Positions 38,891 through 47,592 of a stretch of DNA of 64,000 nucleotides are shown here, one piece after another. The position numbers and the translations under genes were made by a program. Numbering within the stretch: the first letter of the stretch is position 1; each line of letters starts with the position of its first letter. This DNA is from AP-15 sp963845735 (GTDB lineage Bacteria > Pseudomonadota > Alphaproteobacteria > ATCC43930 > CGMCC-115725), in NCBI GenBank assembly GCA_963845735.1, contig CAWJTR010000010.1:1-64000 (forward strand). The letters are read 5' to 3'. Below the pieces are notes generated by a model, which saw only the letters and a list, made by a program, of their open reading frames with translations, was not told the DNA's origin and did not search any database.

Positions 38891-40111
38891 ATGTCAGCCG
38901 CTGTCCAACGCTACAATGTCGGCGGGGTGTTCCTGCCGCGGCCGTTCAAGGTTCGCCGGCTCGGGCATTTCGGGTTCAACGTCGAGAAGCTGCCCGAGGG
39001 CCGCGCGTTCTATGGCGACTTGCTCGGCTTCAAAGCCTCCGACACCCTCGACTTCTCGCGCGCGCCGTGGTTCCCGAAGGACGCCGATCTGGGCGATCCG
39101 CGCGGCTATTTCATGCGTTACGGAACCGACCACCACGCCTTTGTCTTGTTTCCAAAGCGGGTCATGGACCACCGCGCCGACCGGAAATTTGCCCCCGAGG
39201 TCACGATCAACCAGATCACTTGGCAGTGCGGCAGCCTCAAGGAGATCGTTGACGCGCATACTTATTTTGAGCAACAGCAAGTCCGCATTCAGCGGGTCGG
39301 GCGCGACATGCCGGGCAGCAACTGGCACGTTTATGTCTATGATCCCGACGGCCACACCAACGAATTTTACTATGGTATCGAACAGATCGGCTGGAACCAG
39401 CTGTCGAAGCCGCGCGACATGTACTATCGCGGCTTCAACGAAAAGCCCGACCTGCCGCAAATGTCCGAGGCGGCCGAGCTGGCCGAGGCGTATGACAAGG
39501 GCATCGCGGTCTTGTCGGGTCACCAGCCGAAAGAGACCTTGCCCGCAACCTATGACGTCGAAGGCATATTATTGCCGCGGCCGTTCAAGATCACCAAGGT
39601 CGGTCCGGTTAGCCTGTTCGTCGACGATGTCGACCGCGCCGAAGCCTTCTACCGCGAGCGCCTCGGCTTTGTCCGCAGCGAGGAGACGATCTATCGCGGC
39701 GCCCGCTGCGCATTTTTGCGCTGCGGCGCCGAGCACCACAGCCTGGGCCTGTTCCCGAAAGAGCTGCGGCGCGCGTTGGGGCTCAGCGAACACACGACCT
39801 GCATGTCCTTCGGGGTCGAACTCGGCAGCTATGCGCAATTGCGGGCGGCCGTCGCCTTCCTGAAGGAGCACGGCGTCACCTTTGTCAATTCGATCCCGCC
39901 CGAGCTCTACCCCGGCATCGACTATTCGGCCTTCGCGCTCGATCCCGACGGCCACTGCATCCAGCTCTATTACTATATGGAGCAGATCGGCTGGGACGGC
40001 CGGGTCCGTCCGGCAGCCGAGCGCCGCCGGGTCAACGGCAATTGGCCCGAAGCGCTGGAGCCGTTGTCCGACACTTATGTCGACCAGGTCTTCCAGGGCC
40101 CCCTGGGGTAA
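38891..40111 (+). CDS. Two-domain VOC dioxygenase-like protein
   Basis: Protein of 406 aa with two vicinal-oxygen-chelate units, each introduced by the same phrase (LPRPFKVRRLGHFGFNV and LPRPFKITKVGPVSLFV). The arrangement resembles extradiol ring-cleavage dioxygenases. Unit 1 has a full metal set: His in LGHFGF, His in TDHHAFVLF, Glu in TNEFYYG. Unit 2 keeps AEHHSLGLF but lacks the first His and has Gln in CIQLYYYM, so only unit 1 should bind iron. GGAGGGAG precedes the ATG. It starts an aromatic-type cluster, divergent from selD. Frame intact. Confidence 0.8.
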   Translation: MSAAVQRYNVGGVFLPRPFKVRRLGHFGFNVEKLPEGRAFYGDLLGFKASDTLDFSRAPWFPKDADLGDPRGYFMRYGTDHHAFVLFPKRVMDHRADRKFAPEVTINQITWQCGSLKEIVDAHTYFEQQQVRIQRVGRDMPGSNWHVYVYDPDGHTNEFYYGIEQIGWNQLSKPRDMYYRGFNEKPDLPQMSEAAELAEAYDKGIAVLSGHQPKETLPATYDVEGILLPRPFKITKVGPVSLFVDDVDRAEAFYRERLGFVRSEETIYRGARCAFLRCGAEHHSLGLFPKELRRALGLSEHTTCMSFGVELGSYAQLRAAVAFLKEHGVTFVNSIPPELYPGIDYSAFALDPDGHCIQLYYYMEQIGWDGRVRPAAERRRVNGNWPEALEPLSDTYVDQVFQGPLG

Positions 40112-40217
40112 TCGTCACCGCGGCGCAAGGCAGATCCATCGGGCGACGAACAAGACAGCGGATAAATGGGTCCCGGCCTGCGTCGGGACTACGATCACGG
40201 AGAGCGGAGGCGCGATC

Positions 40218-41386
40218 GTGACGCCTGAAGCGTATCTCGGCCGCGTGCGTTCCCTGTTGCCGGCGCTGCGCGAGCGCGCGGCGCGGGCGGAAAAGCTGCG
40301 GCGGCTGCCGGACGACACATTTGCCGATTTCCAGGAGGCGGGGCTGTTCCGCGCGTTGCAGCCAAAGCGCTATGGCGGCTACGAGCTCGATCCCGGAGTT
40401 TTTTACCAAGCGGTGACCGAAGTCGGCGCGGTCTGCGGGTCGAGCGGCTGGATCCTCGGCGTCCTCGGCGTCCACAACTGGCATGTGGCGATCCTGCCGC
40501 CGCAGGCGCAGGAGGATGTCTGGGGCGAGGACGACAGCGTCCAGCTGTCGACTTCACTGGCGCCGACCGGAACCGTCGAGCGCGCCGCCGGCGGCTTTCG
40601 CATGAAAGGCCGCTGGTCGTTTTCGAGCGGCTGCGATCATTGCCAATGGGCGGTGCTCGGCGGCGCGGTTCCGCCGGCAGCGCCCGGCGAGCCGCCCGAT
40701 CCTCGCGTGTTTCTGCTGCCGCGCCGCGATTATCGGATCGACGACAACTGGCACGTCATGGGCCTGTGCGCCACCGGCAGCAAGGATATCGTCGTCGAAG
40801 ACGCCTTCGTGCCTGAATACCGCACGCATTCATACCGCGACGCGTTCGCCCTCAACCACCCCGGTGCGGCAGTCAACACGCGCCGCTTTATCGACTGCCG
40901 TTCGGGCTGGTCTTTACCTACGGCATCGTGTCGCCGGCGATCGGCGCGGCGCAGGGCGCGCTGACGGCGTTTCGCGAGCAGGCGGCGAAGCGCATCAATG
41001 TCCGCGACGGCTCGCGCGCGGTCGAAGACCCGTTCATGCAATACCGTTTGGCCGAGGCGGCGGCCGAGATCGATGCCGCGCGCGACCGCATGCTCGCCAA
41101 TTTCGCCGAGATGATGCGTCTGGCGCGCGCCGGCGAGGAAATCCCGCTGGCCGATCGCGCCCGCTATCGCTGGGATTCGGGCAAAGCGATCGAGCGCAGC
41201 GTGCGCGCGGCCGATCTGATATTCGAGGCGAGCGGCGGACACGGCATCTTTCTCGACAACCCGATCCAGCGCGCTTGGCGCGACGTGCACGCGATGCGCG
41301 CGCATGCCGGCAACAATCCCGAGCGCGCGTCGTTCATCTTCGGCCGCTCCGAATTCGGCCTGCCGCCGTCCGACATCCGGTTCTAG
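40218..41386 (+). CDS. Acyl-CoA-dehydrogenase-fold flavin monooxygenase (HsaA/HpaB-C2-like), one frameshift
   Basis: About 389 aa. The N-terminus RSLLPALRERAARAEKLRRLPDDTF, with ALQPKRYGGYELDP and GSSGWILGVLGVHNWHVA, is characteristic of two-component flavin-dependent aromatic hydroxylases rather than true acyl-CoA dehydrogenases. WSFSSGCDHCQWAVLGG and MGLCATGSKDIVVEDAFVP also fit. The frame changes near 40890; the rest reads VFTYGIVSPAIGAAQGALTA to ASGGHGIFLDNPIQRAWRD and ends at 41386. GTG start at 40218. A flavin reductase partner is not seen. It probably supplies substrate to the VOC dioxygenase. Confidence 0.8.
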
Positions 41387-41495
41387 ACGACGGCGACCGA
41401 CACTTTCGCGGACGTTCCTTCGCGGTCGGGTAAGCCGAGTGGCGCCGGTCGCCGATTGGCGATATCGTGCGAGTGCCATGCGCAGGGAGGAATTG

Positions 41496-41960
41496 ATGAT
41501 CAAAGGTCTGCACCATAATGCCTATCGCTGCCGGGATTCGGAGGAGACCCGAACCTTTTACGAGGATTTCCTCGGACTTCGACTGGTCAGCGCGTTCGAA
41601 ATCAACGAGGGCCGCGCGCTGCACACCTTCTTCGAGATGGATGACGGCTCCTGCCTCGCCTTTTTCGAGGTGCCGGGTACGCCGTTCGAGTTCAAACGCC
41701 AGGATGCGCTGGATCTGCACATCGCCCTCGGGGTCGAACCCGACGTATTCGAGCGCATGCTGCAAAAGGGGAAGGCGGAAGGAATCGAGGTGCGTGGACC
41801 GGTCGACCACGGCTTCGTGCGCTCGATCTATTTCCGCGATCCGAACGGCTACATCATCGAACTGACCGCCAGCACCGGCCTGCACGGCGAAATCATGGAC
41901 CCCGCCCTATCGAAGCCGCATGAGGCGCTCGCTCGCTGGCAGACGGCGAAGAGCCACTAA
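41496..41960 (+). CDS. Single-domain VOC protein
   Basis: Glyoxalase/dioxygenase-fold protein of 154 aa. It starts IKGLHHNAYRCRDSEETRTFYEDFLGL. Candidate metal ligands are His in LHHNAY, Glu in CLAFFEV, His in LDLHIALG and Glu in YIIELTAS. ATG at 41496 follows GGGAGGAA. An earlier in-frame ATG nine residues upstream is possible. It sits between two monooxygenases, suggesting a ring-cleavage or isomerase step. Confidence 0.8.
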   Translation: MIKGLHHNAYRCRDSEETRTFYEDFLGLRLVSAFEINEGRALHTFFEMDDGSCLAFFEVPGTPFEFKRQDALDLHIALGVEPDVFERMLQKGKAEGIEVRGPVDHGFVRSIYFRDPNGYIIELTASTGLHGEIMDPALSKPHEALARWQTAKSH

Positions 41961-42012
41961 TCGTCGATCGGGCGGCAAAGGACGCCTGGACGCGTCCACG
42001 CGGCGCATCGGG

Positions 42013-43221
42013 ATGACGTCTGCCCCGCTGAAGGTTGCCGTGATCGGCGCCGGCATCGGCGGCCTAACCGCCGCCCTGTCGCTGCGCCGCGCCGGTTTCG
42101 CGGTCGATGTCTACGAGCAGGCGCCCGAACTGACCGAGGTCGGAGGCGGCATCAACATGGGCCCAAACGCGACGCGGATCCTGCGCCGGCTCGGGCTCGC
42201 CGAAGGGCTCGATCGCGAGGGGGTGCGCCCGATCGGCTCGCACCAGCGGCGTTGGCAGGACGGGCGCACCCTGCAGCGCGCGCCGCTCAATCCATTGTGC
42301 GAGGAGCTATACGGCGCGCCGCACATGACCCTGCATCGCGCCGATCTGTTGGCGGTCATCGCCTCGGGTTTCCCGGCCGAGCATATCCATCTGGGCCACC
42401 GTCTTGTCGGTCTCGCCGGTTGCGGCGACCACACTGAGGCCTGGTTCGAAAACGGCGCGCAGATCACCGCCGATATCTTGGTCGGCGCCGACGGCATCCA
42501 TTCGGCGGTGCGTGCCGCATTGTTCGGCGAGGAGGAGCCGTGCTTTGCCGGCTGCGTCGCCTATCGCGGGCTGGTGCCGGTAGAGCGTATTGCCGATCTC
42601 GGCCTCGAAATCGGCTCGCAATCCTGGGTCGGCCCGGGTGCCCATTTCGTGCACTATTTCGTCTCGCGCGGGGAGCTGCTCAATTTTGTCGGCTGGACCG
42701 AACACGACCGTTGGAACCGCGAGGACTGGACCGACCGCGCGACGATCGAGCGCGCGCTCGCAGCCTTCGAGGGCTGGCATCCGCAGGTCCGGCGGATTAT
42801 CGGCGCGGCCGAGACCTGCTTCATCTGGGCATTGTTCGATCGCGAACCATTGCCGCGCTGGTCGGTCGGGCACACCACTCTGCTCGGCGACGCCTGCCAT
42901 CCGATGTACCCGTTTATGGGCCAGGGCGCCGCACAGGCGATCGAGGACGGCGCTACCCTGGCCGCTTGCCTCGCCGCCGGGGCCGCCGACCCGGCCGAGG
43001 CATTGCGGCATTACGAGCGGCTGCGCCTGCCGCGCGTGACCCGCCTGCAGGAGATGTCGCGGGCCAACAAGACCCGCTTCCACATGCCCGACGGACCCGG
43101 GCAAGAGGCGCGCGACGCGGAATGGGCCAAGGCCGCTGACCGCTCCCCCGACGCTCTACGCTGGCTCTACGATTTCGACGCATCCGCGGTCGAGCCTGCG
43201 AGGCGATCAGGCAATCTTTGA
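42013..43221 (+). CDS. FAD-dependent aromatic monooxygenase (salicylate/3-hydroxybenzoate hydroxylase type)
   Basis: Class A flavoprotein hydroxylase of 402 aa. The Rossmann motif VIGAGIGGLTAAL lies near residue 11. The DG motif is in LVGADGIHSAVR, and the GD motif in LLGDACHPMYPFMGQGAAQAIEDG. Uses NAD(P)H and O2 to hydroxylate an aromatic acid; the substrate is inferred only by class. It is co-directional with the VOC and HsaA-like genes, with short gaps. Frame intact. Confidence 0.87.
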   Translation: MTSAPLKVAVIGAGIGGLTAALSLRRAGFAVDVYEQAPELTEVGGGINMGPNATRILRRLGLAEGLDREGVRPIGSHQRRWQDGRTLQRAPLNPLCEELYGAPHMTLHRADLLAVIASGFPAEHIHLGHRLVGLAGCGDHTEAWFENGAQITADILVGADGIHSAVRAALFGEEEPCFAGCVAYRGLVPVERIADLGLEIGSQSWVGPGAHFVHYFVSRGELLNFVGWTEHDRWNREDWTDRATIERALAAFEGWHPQVRRIIGAAETCFIWALFDREPLPRWSVGHTTLLGDACHPMYPFMGQGAAQAIEDGATLAACLAAGAADPAEALRHYERLRLPRVTRLQEMSRANKTRFHMPDGPGQEARDAEWAKAADRSPDALRWLYDFDASAVEPARRSGNL

Positions 43222-43254
43222 AAGCGGCGCTCCCCTCTTTCCGTGTCAGCCGAG

Positions 43255-44409
43255 TCATTTCTCCGACGACGTCAGGCTCGAATTCCCCCAAACGGCCTGA
43301 AACACTGTATTGAAGAGCAGGCGATGACCCGCCTCGTTGTAATGCACATCACCGGGTATGAAATATTTGTTCAAGACGACATCGGCGGGCTCGTGAAAGA
43401 ACGGCTCAAAGCCGTTGATGAACCGCACATCGTGTTTTGCGCTCCATGCCCGCCAGTAGCGGACCTGGATGCTGTCGCGATCATGCGCGGCGATCTGATC
43501 GGGTAAAGGATAGACAATAAGAGTTACCTTGCAATTCCATTCGCGGCACATTTGGACGATTTTGTCGAGATTGGCCGCGTTGATTTCTAGACCTCTGCGG
43601 CCATACGCATCGAACAATGCTTTATTCGTCGGCCACGAATCCCGCCGCAGCCCTAAGCGTCCGCCGCTGGTGGTCCAGATTAGGATGCGGTCCCGCAACT
43701 GCCCCAGAAATCCTACTATCATGGAGTTGCGCCGAAGAAATTCATAACTTTCGTACGTAGCCCGGTGTAGCCACGACGGAGGAGGATGCGCAACGTGCGG
43801 AGCCAGCTGGAAGGCTCCTGCGATCAGGTCAGGCGCATGGTCGACAACACTGCCGTCCGGCATTTCCTGGTAGACTTCGGCATCGTCGGAAGCGTCCGAC
43901 ATGTCAAGAAATATGAAATTCTCCTTTGGATGAATGCCCGTCTTGGCGGCCACCGCCTTTATCTTGCGCCAATAGATAGCCGGACTGTAACTTGTAACGC
44001 CCAGGTTCCATACCGCTAGACCTTTAGCGCCCCACGCGCACGCCATGAGCCCCACCATCGTCTTTTCGTAAGGCAAGCCCAACCCTTCTGTCATGGAATC
44101 GCCGCTCACGAAAACTGAATTATCTTTTACGGCCGCGGGATCAGTCGGAGCGCATTTTCCGGTGCGAAGCGCAAACCGGTCGGTCTGGAATGTATATTGC
44201 GATCGTCCCCAATACCGTTTCACTGGCCCTATATTCGGTAGCAAATCGTGGGTGTAGGGGACCGAGCGATCATAGACGTCAGGATCCTTACTTCCACCCG
44301 CCAGAATCCGCGCGGGGATGAACAGACTGACAACAGCATCCAAAGCAATGATGATGACGATGATCAAGATCGCGTCGCGTATCCACCCAAACCGTCTTGA
44401 CCCGATCAT
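43255..44409 (-). CDS. Membrane-anchored SGNH-hydrolase-like protein
   Basis: Protein of 384 aa with an N-terminal transmembrane helix (AILIIVIIIALDAVVSLFI) and a periplasmic domain. The block I Ser is in VFVSGDSMTEGLGL. VWNLGVTSYSP follows, and the C-terminal Asp-x-His pair is in PGDVHYNEAGHRLL. The family includes glycan O-acetyl esterases and transferases (AlgX/SxtJ-cluster type). Its neighbour on the same strand, beyond an opposed gene, is the DUF5989 gene, and SGNH/DUF5989 pairs accompany NodU in other genomes. Frame intact. Confidence 0.8.
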   Translation of the reverse strand: MIGSRRFGWIRDAILIIVIIIALDAVVSLFIPARILAGGSKDPDVYDRSVPYTHDLLPNIGPVKRYWGRSQYTFQTDRFALRTGKCAPTDPAAVKDNSVFVSGDSMTEGLGLPYEKTMVGLMACAWGAKGLAVWNLGVTSYSPAIYWRKIKAVAAKTGIHPKENFIFLDMSDASDDAEVYQEMPDGSVVDHAPDLIAGAFQLAPHVAHPPPSWLHRATYESYEFLRRNSMIVGFLGQLRDRILIWTTSGGRLGLRRDSWPTNKALFDAYGRRGLEINAANLDKIVQMCREWNCKVTLIVYPLPDQIAAHDRDSIQVRYWRAWSAKHDVRFINGFEPFFHEPADVVLNKYFIPGDVHYNEAGHRLLFNTVFQAVWGNSSLTSSEK

Positions 44410-44802
44410 TTAGCTGACCTTCCTGCTAGGATGTTAGGGCCTGAGTTTACGGCTTTTTATCAGGTCTAAACAACGTGATCAATGCGCACTCTTCAGATTG
44501 CCTCGCAACACTGGACACGCACGTCGAGTGAATGATACGTTTCAGACATATTTCAGGGTTGCCCCCCAGCCGGAAACCTGAGCGCAGCTATCTTGGCTGA
44601 TTACTTAATTACAACTTGACATTTCGCAATCATTTGCTGTTATACGGCGAGGCGGGTTTGGCGAGCGTGGGTTCGCGATTTTGTCGTGGCAGGTCGGTCG
44701 AGAAGCTGGCAGTCCAGCACGGAACCGGCTAACCTCCCGTGGGACGATCGGTATAGGACCGGGCGACCGGAATCAAGCTGAGCTGCGACGGATATTCGCC
44801 CG
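44410..44802. other. Divergent intergenic region with a candidate promoter
   Basis: About 390 bases between the divergent SGNH and hydroxylase genes. TTGACA at 44616-44621, a 16-base spacer and TGTTAT at 44638-44643 form a plausible sigma-70 type promoter facing the hydroxylase gene, about 160 bases from its start. Confidence 0.4.
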
Positions 44803-45666
44803 ATGGACCTCTACCCGCTGCTGCTTAGGCTCCTGGGGGCCCTTTGGGGCTTGACCTTTATCATCCTGGTCGGGTTCACCCTTGAGCAATACTTTCCGGC
44901 GCAGCGAGAGCCACCGCTGCATAACTCGTTGTTCAAGCTTCGTCTGCTCTTGGTGTTTAGCGCGATCGGCGTCGCCCTCGGGTTTGGGATTGCGCCGCTG
45001 TTGCGCATGACAGTCACGATGATGGGAGACGGCGGGTCCCGCCTGACCTTTGGCGCGAGCGTTTGGGCGCGCGCGGTCCAGCTGCTGGCCGGCCTGCTTA
45101 TCTTCGATTTTTTCTATTATTGGTTTCATCGACTGCAGCACATGTGGCCTGTTCTATGGCAGGAACACAAGCTGCATCATGCAGACCCCTCGTTAAATGT
45201 GATCACCGCCGGGCTGCACCACTGGCTCGAGGTGCCGTTGCGCACCCTGTTCATATCTATTCCGATGCTGATCGTCGTCAATCTATCGGCCGCGGAATTC
45301 GCCGCCATCGGCATGGTCCTCAATATCTGGGCGGGGTTCAAGCACGCGAACTTGCGCATTCGGCTTGGTCCGCTAACGCCGTTTGTTGTCGGGCCGCAGC
45401 TGCATCGGCTTCACCACTCGATCGAACCCGAACACGGCGACAAGAATTTCGCGGCGTTCTTCCCGATTTACGATGTGGTATTTGGCACCTATTGCCGACC
45501 GAAGCGAGGCGAATGGCCGGGGACAGGTTTACCGACCGGCGAATGGCCCGGAAGTGTCAGAGAGGCCGGAATGTGGCCGTTTCTGGCCTGGTGGGACGGG
45601 ATCCGCCATGTGGCTTCTGACTCTGGTCGCACGCCGCGAGCGGCGGCGGACGACCGGACCGATTGA
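44803..45666 (+). CDS. Fatty acid hydroxylase / sterol desaturase superfamily protein
   Basis: Integral-membrane di-iron oxygenase of 287 aa. Histidine boxes: WFHRLQH, EHKLHHAD and LHRLHHS, in the spacing of the superfamily. Four or more hydrophobic helices (LWGLTFIILVGFTL, LLAGLLIFDFFYYW, TLFISIPMLIVVNLS). Hydroxylates or desaturates a lipid such as a fatty acid, sterol or carotenoid; the substrate is not readable. It lies opposite to and between the SGNH and DUF5989 genes. Frame intact. Confidence 0.88.
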   Translation: MDLYPLLLRLLGALWGLTFIILVGFTLEQYFPAQREPPLHNSLFKLRLLLVFSAIGVALGFGIAPLLRMTVTMMGDGGSRLTFGASVWARAVQLLAGLLIFDFFYYWFHRLQHMWPVLWQEHKLHHADPSLNVITAGLHHWLEVPLRTLFISIPMLIVVNLSAAEFAAIGMVLNIWAGFKHANLRIRLGPLTPFVVGPQLHRLHHSIEPEHGDKNFAAFFPIYDVVFGTYCRPKRGEWPGTGLPTGEWPGSVREAGMWPFLAWWDGIRHVASDSGRTPRAAADDRTD

Positions 45667-45772
45667 GGACCGTTCGGGGGATCCTTCTCCGCGAAGAGAG
45701 AATGGCTCGTCGTCAGCGCTCTACAATTATACGGATCGTTTTATGATCCCGACGCAGCGAACCCCTTCTGCC

Positions 45773-45919
45773 TCAGAAGATCGTATAAAGGAAGGGGGCA
45801 AGGATCGAGCCCTGCAGCATGAGTAGGCTGCCGAATATAACCATCATAACCATCACCGGCAGCAACCAGAACTTCTTTCGAACCTTCAGATAGTGCAGAA
45901 ACTCCACCAGCATCGCCAC
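45773..45919 (-). CDS. DUF5989 small membrane protein
   Basis: Only 48 codons. Sequence reads MLVEFLHYLKVRKKFWLLP, one hydrophobic helix, then GSILAPFLYTIF, which is the DUF5989 pattern of short membrane proteins accompanying NodU-type carbamoyltransferases and SxtJ-like proteins. GTG at 45919 has AGGAG seven bases upstream; ATG at 45913 is the alternative. Just upstream on this strand a segment reading TDSVEKEEHGPDQG then MMRQQF could be the tail of an SxtJ-like protein in broken frames. This placement suggests a dispersed polysaccharide cassette. Confidence 0.75.
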   Translation of the reverse strand: MAMLVEFLHYLKVRKKFWLLPVMVMMVIFGSLLMLQGSILAPFLYTIF

Positions 45920-46406
45920 CAAAATTCTCCTCGAACTGTTGGCGCATCATCCCTGATCGGGACCATGCTCCTCTTTCTCGACCGAATCCGTGTCCTGGTA
46001 AACCTCTCACGCGAGGTGCTCTGTCAGTCCTGCGGCTACTCCGCCCTGTGATGCGACAGCCGCAAACAGGCTGCCTCGAAACCTCCTCGAGTTCGATCCC
46101 TAACCCAAAATAATCCCAGAAAGGATAAACAAACGTTTTCCTACTCCGATCGTGATTTCTAACATTTTGATTCAAGTCTACGTAGAAACGTAGCGCTACG
46201 GTAGGGATCTGTCAATGCAGAATGGCTTCGGACCCTGCCGTTGCCGTCCATCAGAATTGCCGGGCATCGCTGCCGGCAGATGCGCGTTAAGGGCTGGGAA
46301 CGTATCGCGATCTCGTCTGCCCGCTGGGGAAACGCTGCAATAAGCCGCGGCGGGGGCGCGCGCATCGGATGGAATCCGCGGGTCCGGGGGGAGCAAGGGG
46401 CGGGCA
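45920..46406. other. No supported gene; possible SxtJ-tail remnant
   Basis: Minus-strand fragments near 45935-46010 resemble the C-terminus of SxtJ-type membrane proteins but are broken. The remainder shows no recognisable gene. The left end of the IS5 copy must lie here; I could not identify its terminal repeat. Confidence 0.35.
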
Positions 46407-47440
46407 ATGCAGCGCCGGGGGAGCTTTTCGCAGGCGGAATACTCCGGGAAGAAAAGTCGGCCGCGACGGGACCGGTTTTTGGCCGAGAGGGAAGAGGTTG
46501 TGCCCTGGGCACGGCTGGTCGATCGTCTGTGAGCTTTCTACCCGAAGAGAGAGCGCGGCCGGCCGCCGGTTGGGCTGGAGCGGATGCTGCGGATCTACTT
46601 TTTGCAGCAGTGGTACGGGCTGGCCGACGAGGCCCTGGAGGACGCGCTGTACGACAGCCCGGCGTTGCGCGGCTTTGCCGGCATCGATCTGTCGGTGGCG
46701 ACAGTTCCGGCCGCGACGACGGTGCTGAACTTCCGCCATTGGCTCTCGCTTCCAAGGATGAGACCATAATTCACGTATCGGATCGGAGCGCCGTGCGCTT
46801 CGATCCGATACAATCATGGTCTAGAGAGCACGACTTGACCCGGGTTGTGTTCGACGAGGTCGGCGCGATGCTGGAGGAGCGCGGGCTGTTGATGCGCCAG
46901 GGAACAATCCCCGCCTTCGACCAAGAACAAAAGCAAGGCGCGCGACCCGCAGATGCACCAGACCAAGACGGGCAACCAGTGGTACTTCGGGATCAAGGCG
47001 CATATCGGGGTCGATGTCGCCTCGGGGGTGGTGCACACGGTGATCGGCACCGCCGCCAACGAGGCCGATATAGATCAGGCAGCGGCCTTACGGCACGGTC
47101 AGCAAACGGATGTCTTCGTCGATGCCGGCGACACCGGGGCGGACAAGCGGCCCGAACATGCCGGGCGCAGGGTGTCGTAGAACATTGCCGTCAAGCGCAG
47201 CATCATCAAGGCCCTGCCGAAAGCGCTGCGGGATCTGGCCGAGCCGGCGGAGCGGGTGCTGGCGCAGGTGCGGGCCGGGGTCGAGCACCCCTTCCACATC
47301 GTCAAGAACCTCTTCATCATAAGAAGCTGCGCTATCGCGGTCTGGCCAAGAACACGGCGCAGCTACACACCCCGTTCGCGCTGGCCAACCCGGGATCGTC
47401 AAGAACGCGCTGCTCGCCCAGGCCCGTGTCCGATCACGCC
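46407..47440 (+). pseudogene. IS5-family transposase, decayed and interrupted
   Basis: Reassembled: SFSQAEYSGKKSRPRRDRFL, RPPVGLERMLRIYFLQQWYG, LADEALEDALYDSPALRGF, then LTRVVFDEVGAMLEERGLL, KTGNQWYFGIKAHIGVDVA, HTVIGTAANEAD and AQVRAGVEHPFHIVKNLF, all in the order of IS5-type DDE transposases. Lesions: stop at 46530, an inserted palindrome of roughly 80 bases at 46746-46824, loss of the VDATII catalytic segment near 46900 and a stop near 47178. Clearly inactive. Confidence 0.88.
46761..46822. repeat. Long palindromic element inserted in the transposase
   Basis: Inner stem GTATCGGATCGGAGCGC (46775-46791) pairs with GCGCTTCGATCCGATAC (46795-46811) across CGT, with one G-T pair. Outer arms AGACCAT (46761-46767) and ATGGTCT (46816-46822) extend it past an internal loop. 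It separates codons for NFRHWL and EHDLTR that are adjacent in related transposases. Resembles a MITE or reiterated palindromic element. Confidence 0.75.
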
Positions 47441-47592
47441 CGGACGGTGCCTTGAGCCCCAAAACAACGCAGCAAGACCACCGCACAAACCCAGTCTTCT
47501 GCCGATACAGTCCATTACCGAGTACGCCGATATCGCAAAATTATGCCTCGGCCGGCAAACCGTCGCCGACGCCGCCATTGTTCGGCGTTTCC

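Noticed and set aside
46775..46811. Rho-independent terminator inside the IS5 transposase
   Set aside because: The hairpin has no T run, and it sits within a longer inverted-repeat insert that splits conserved codons.
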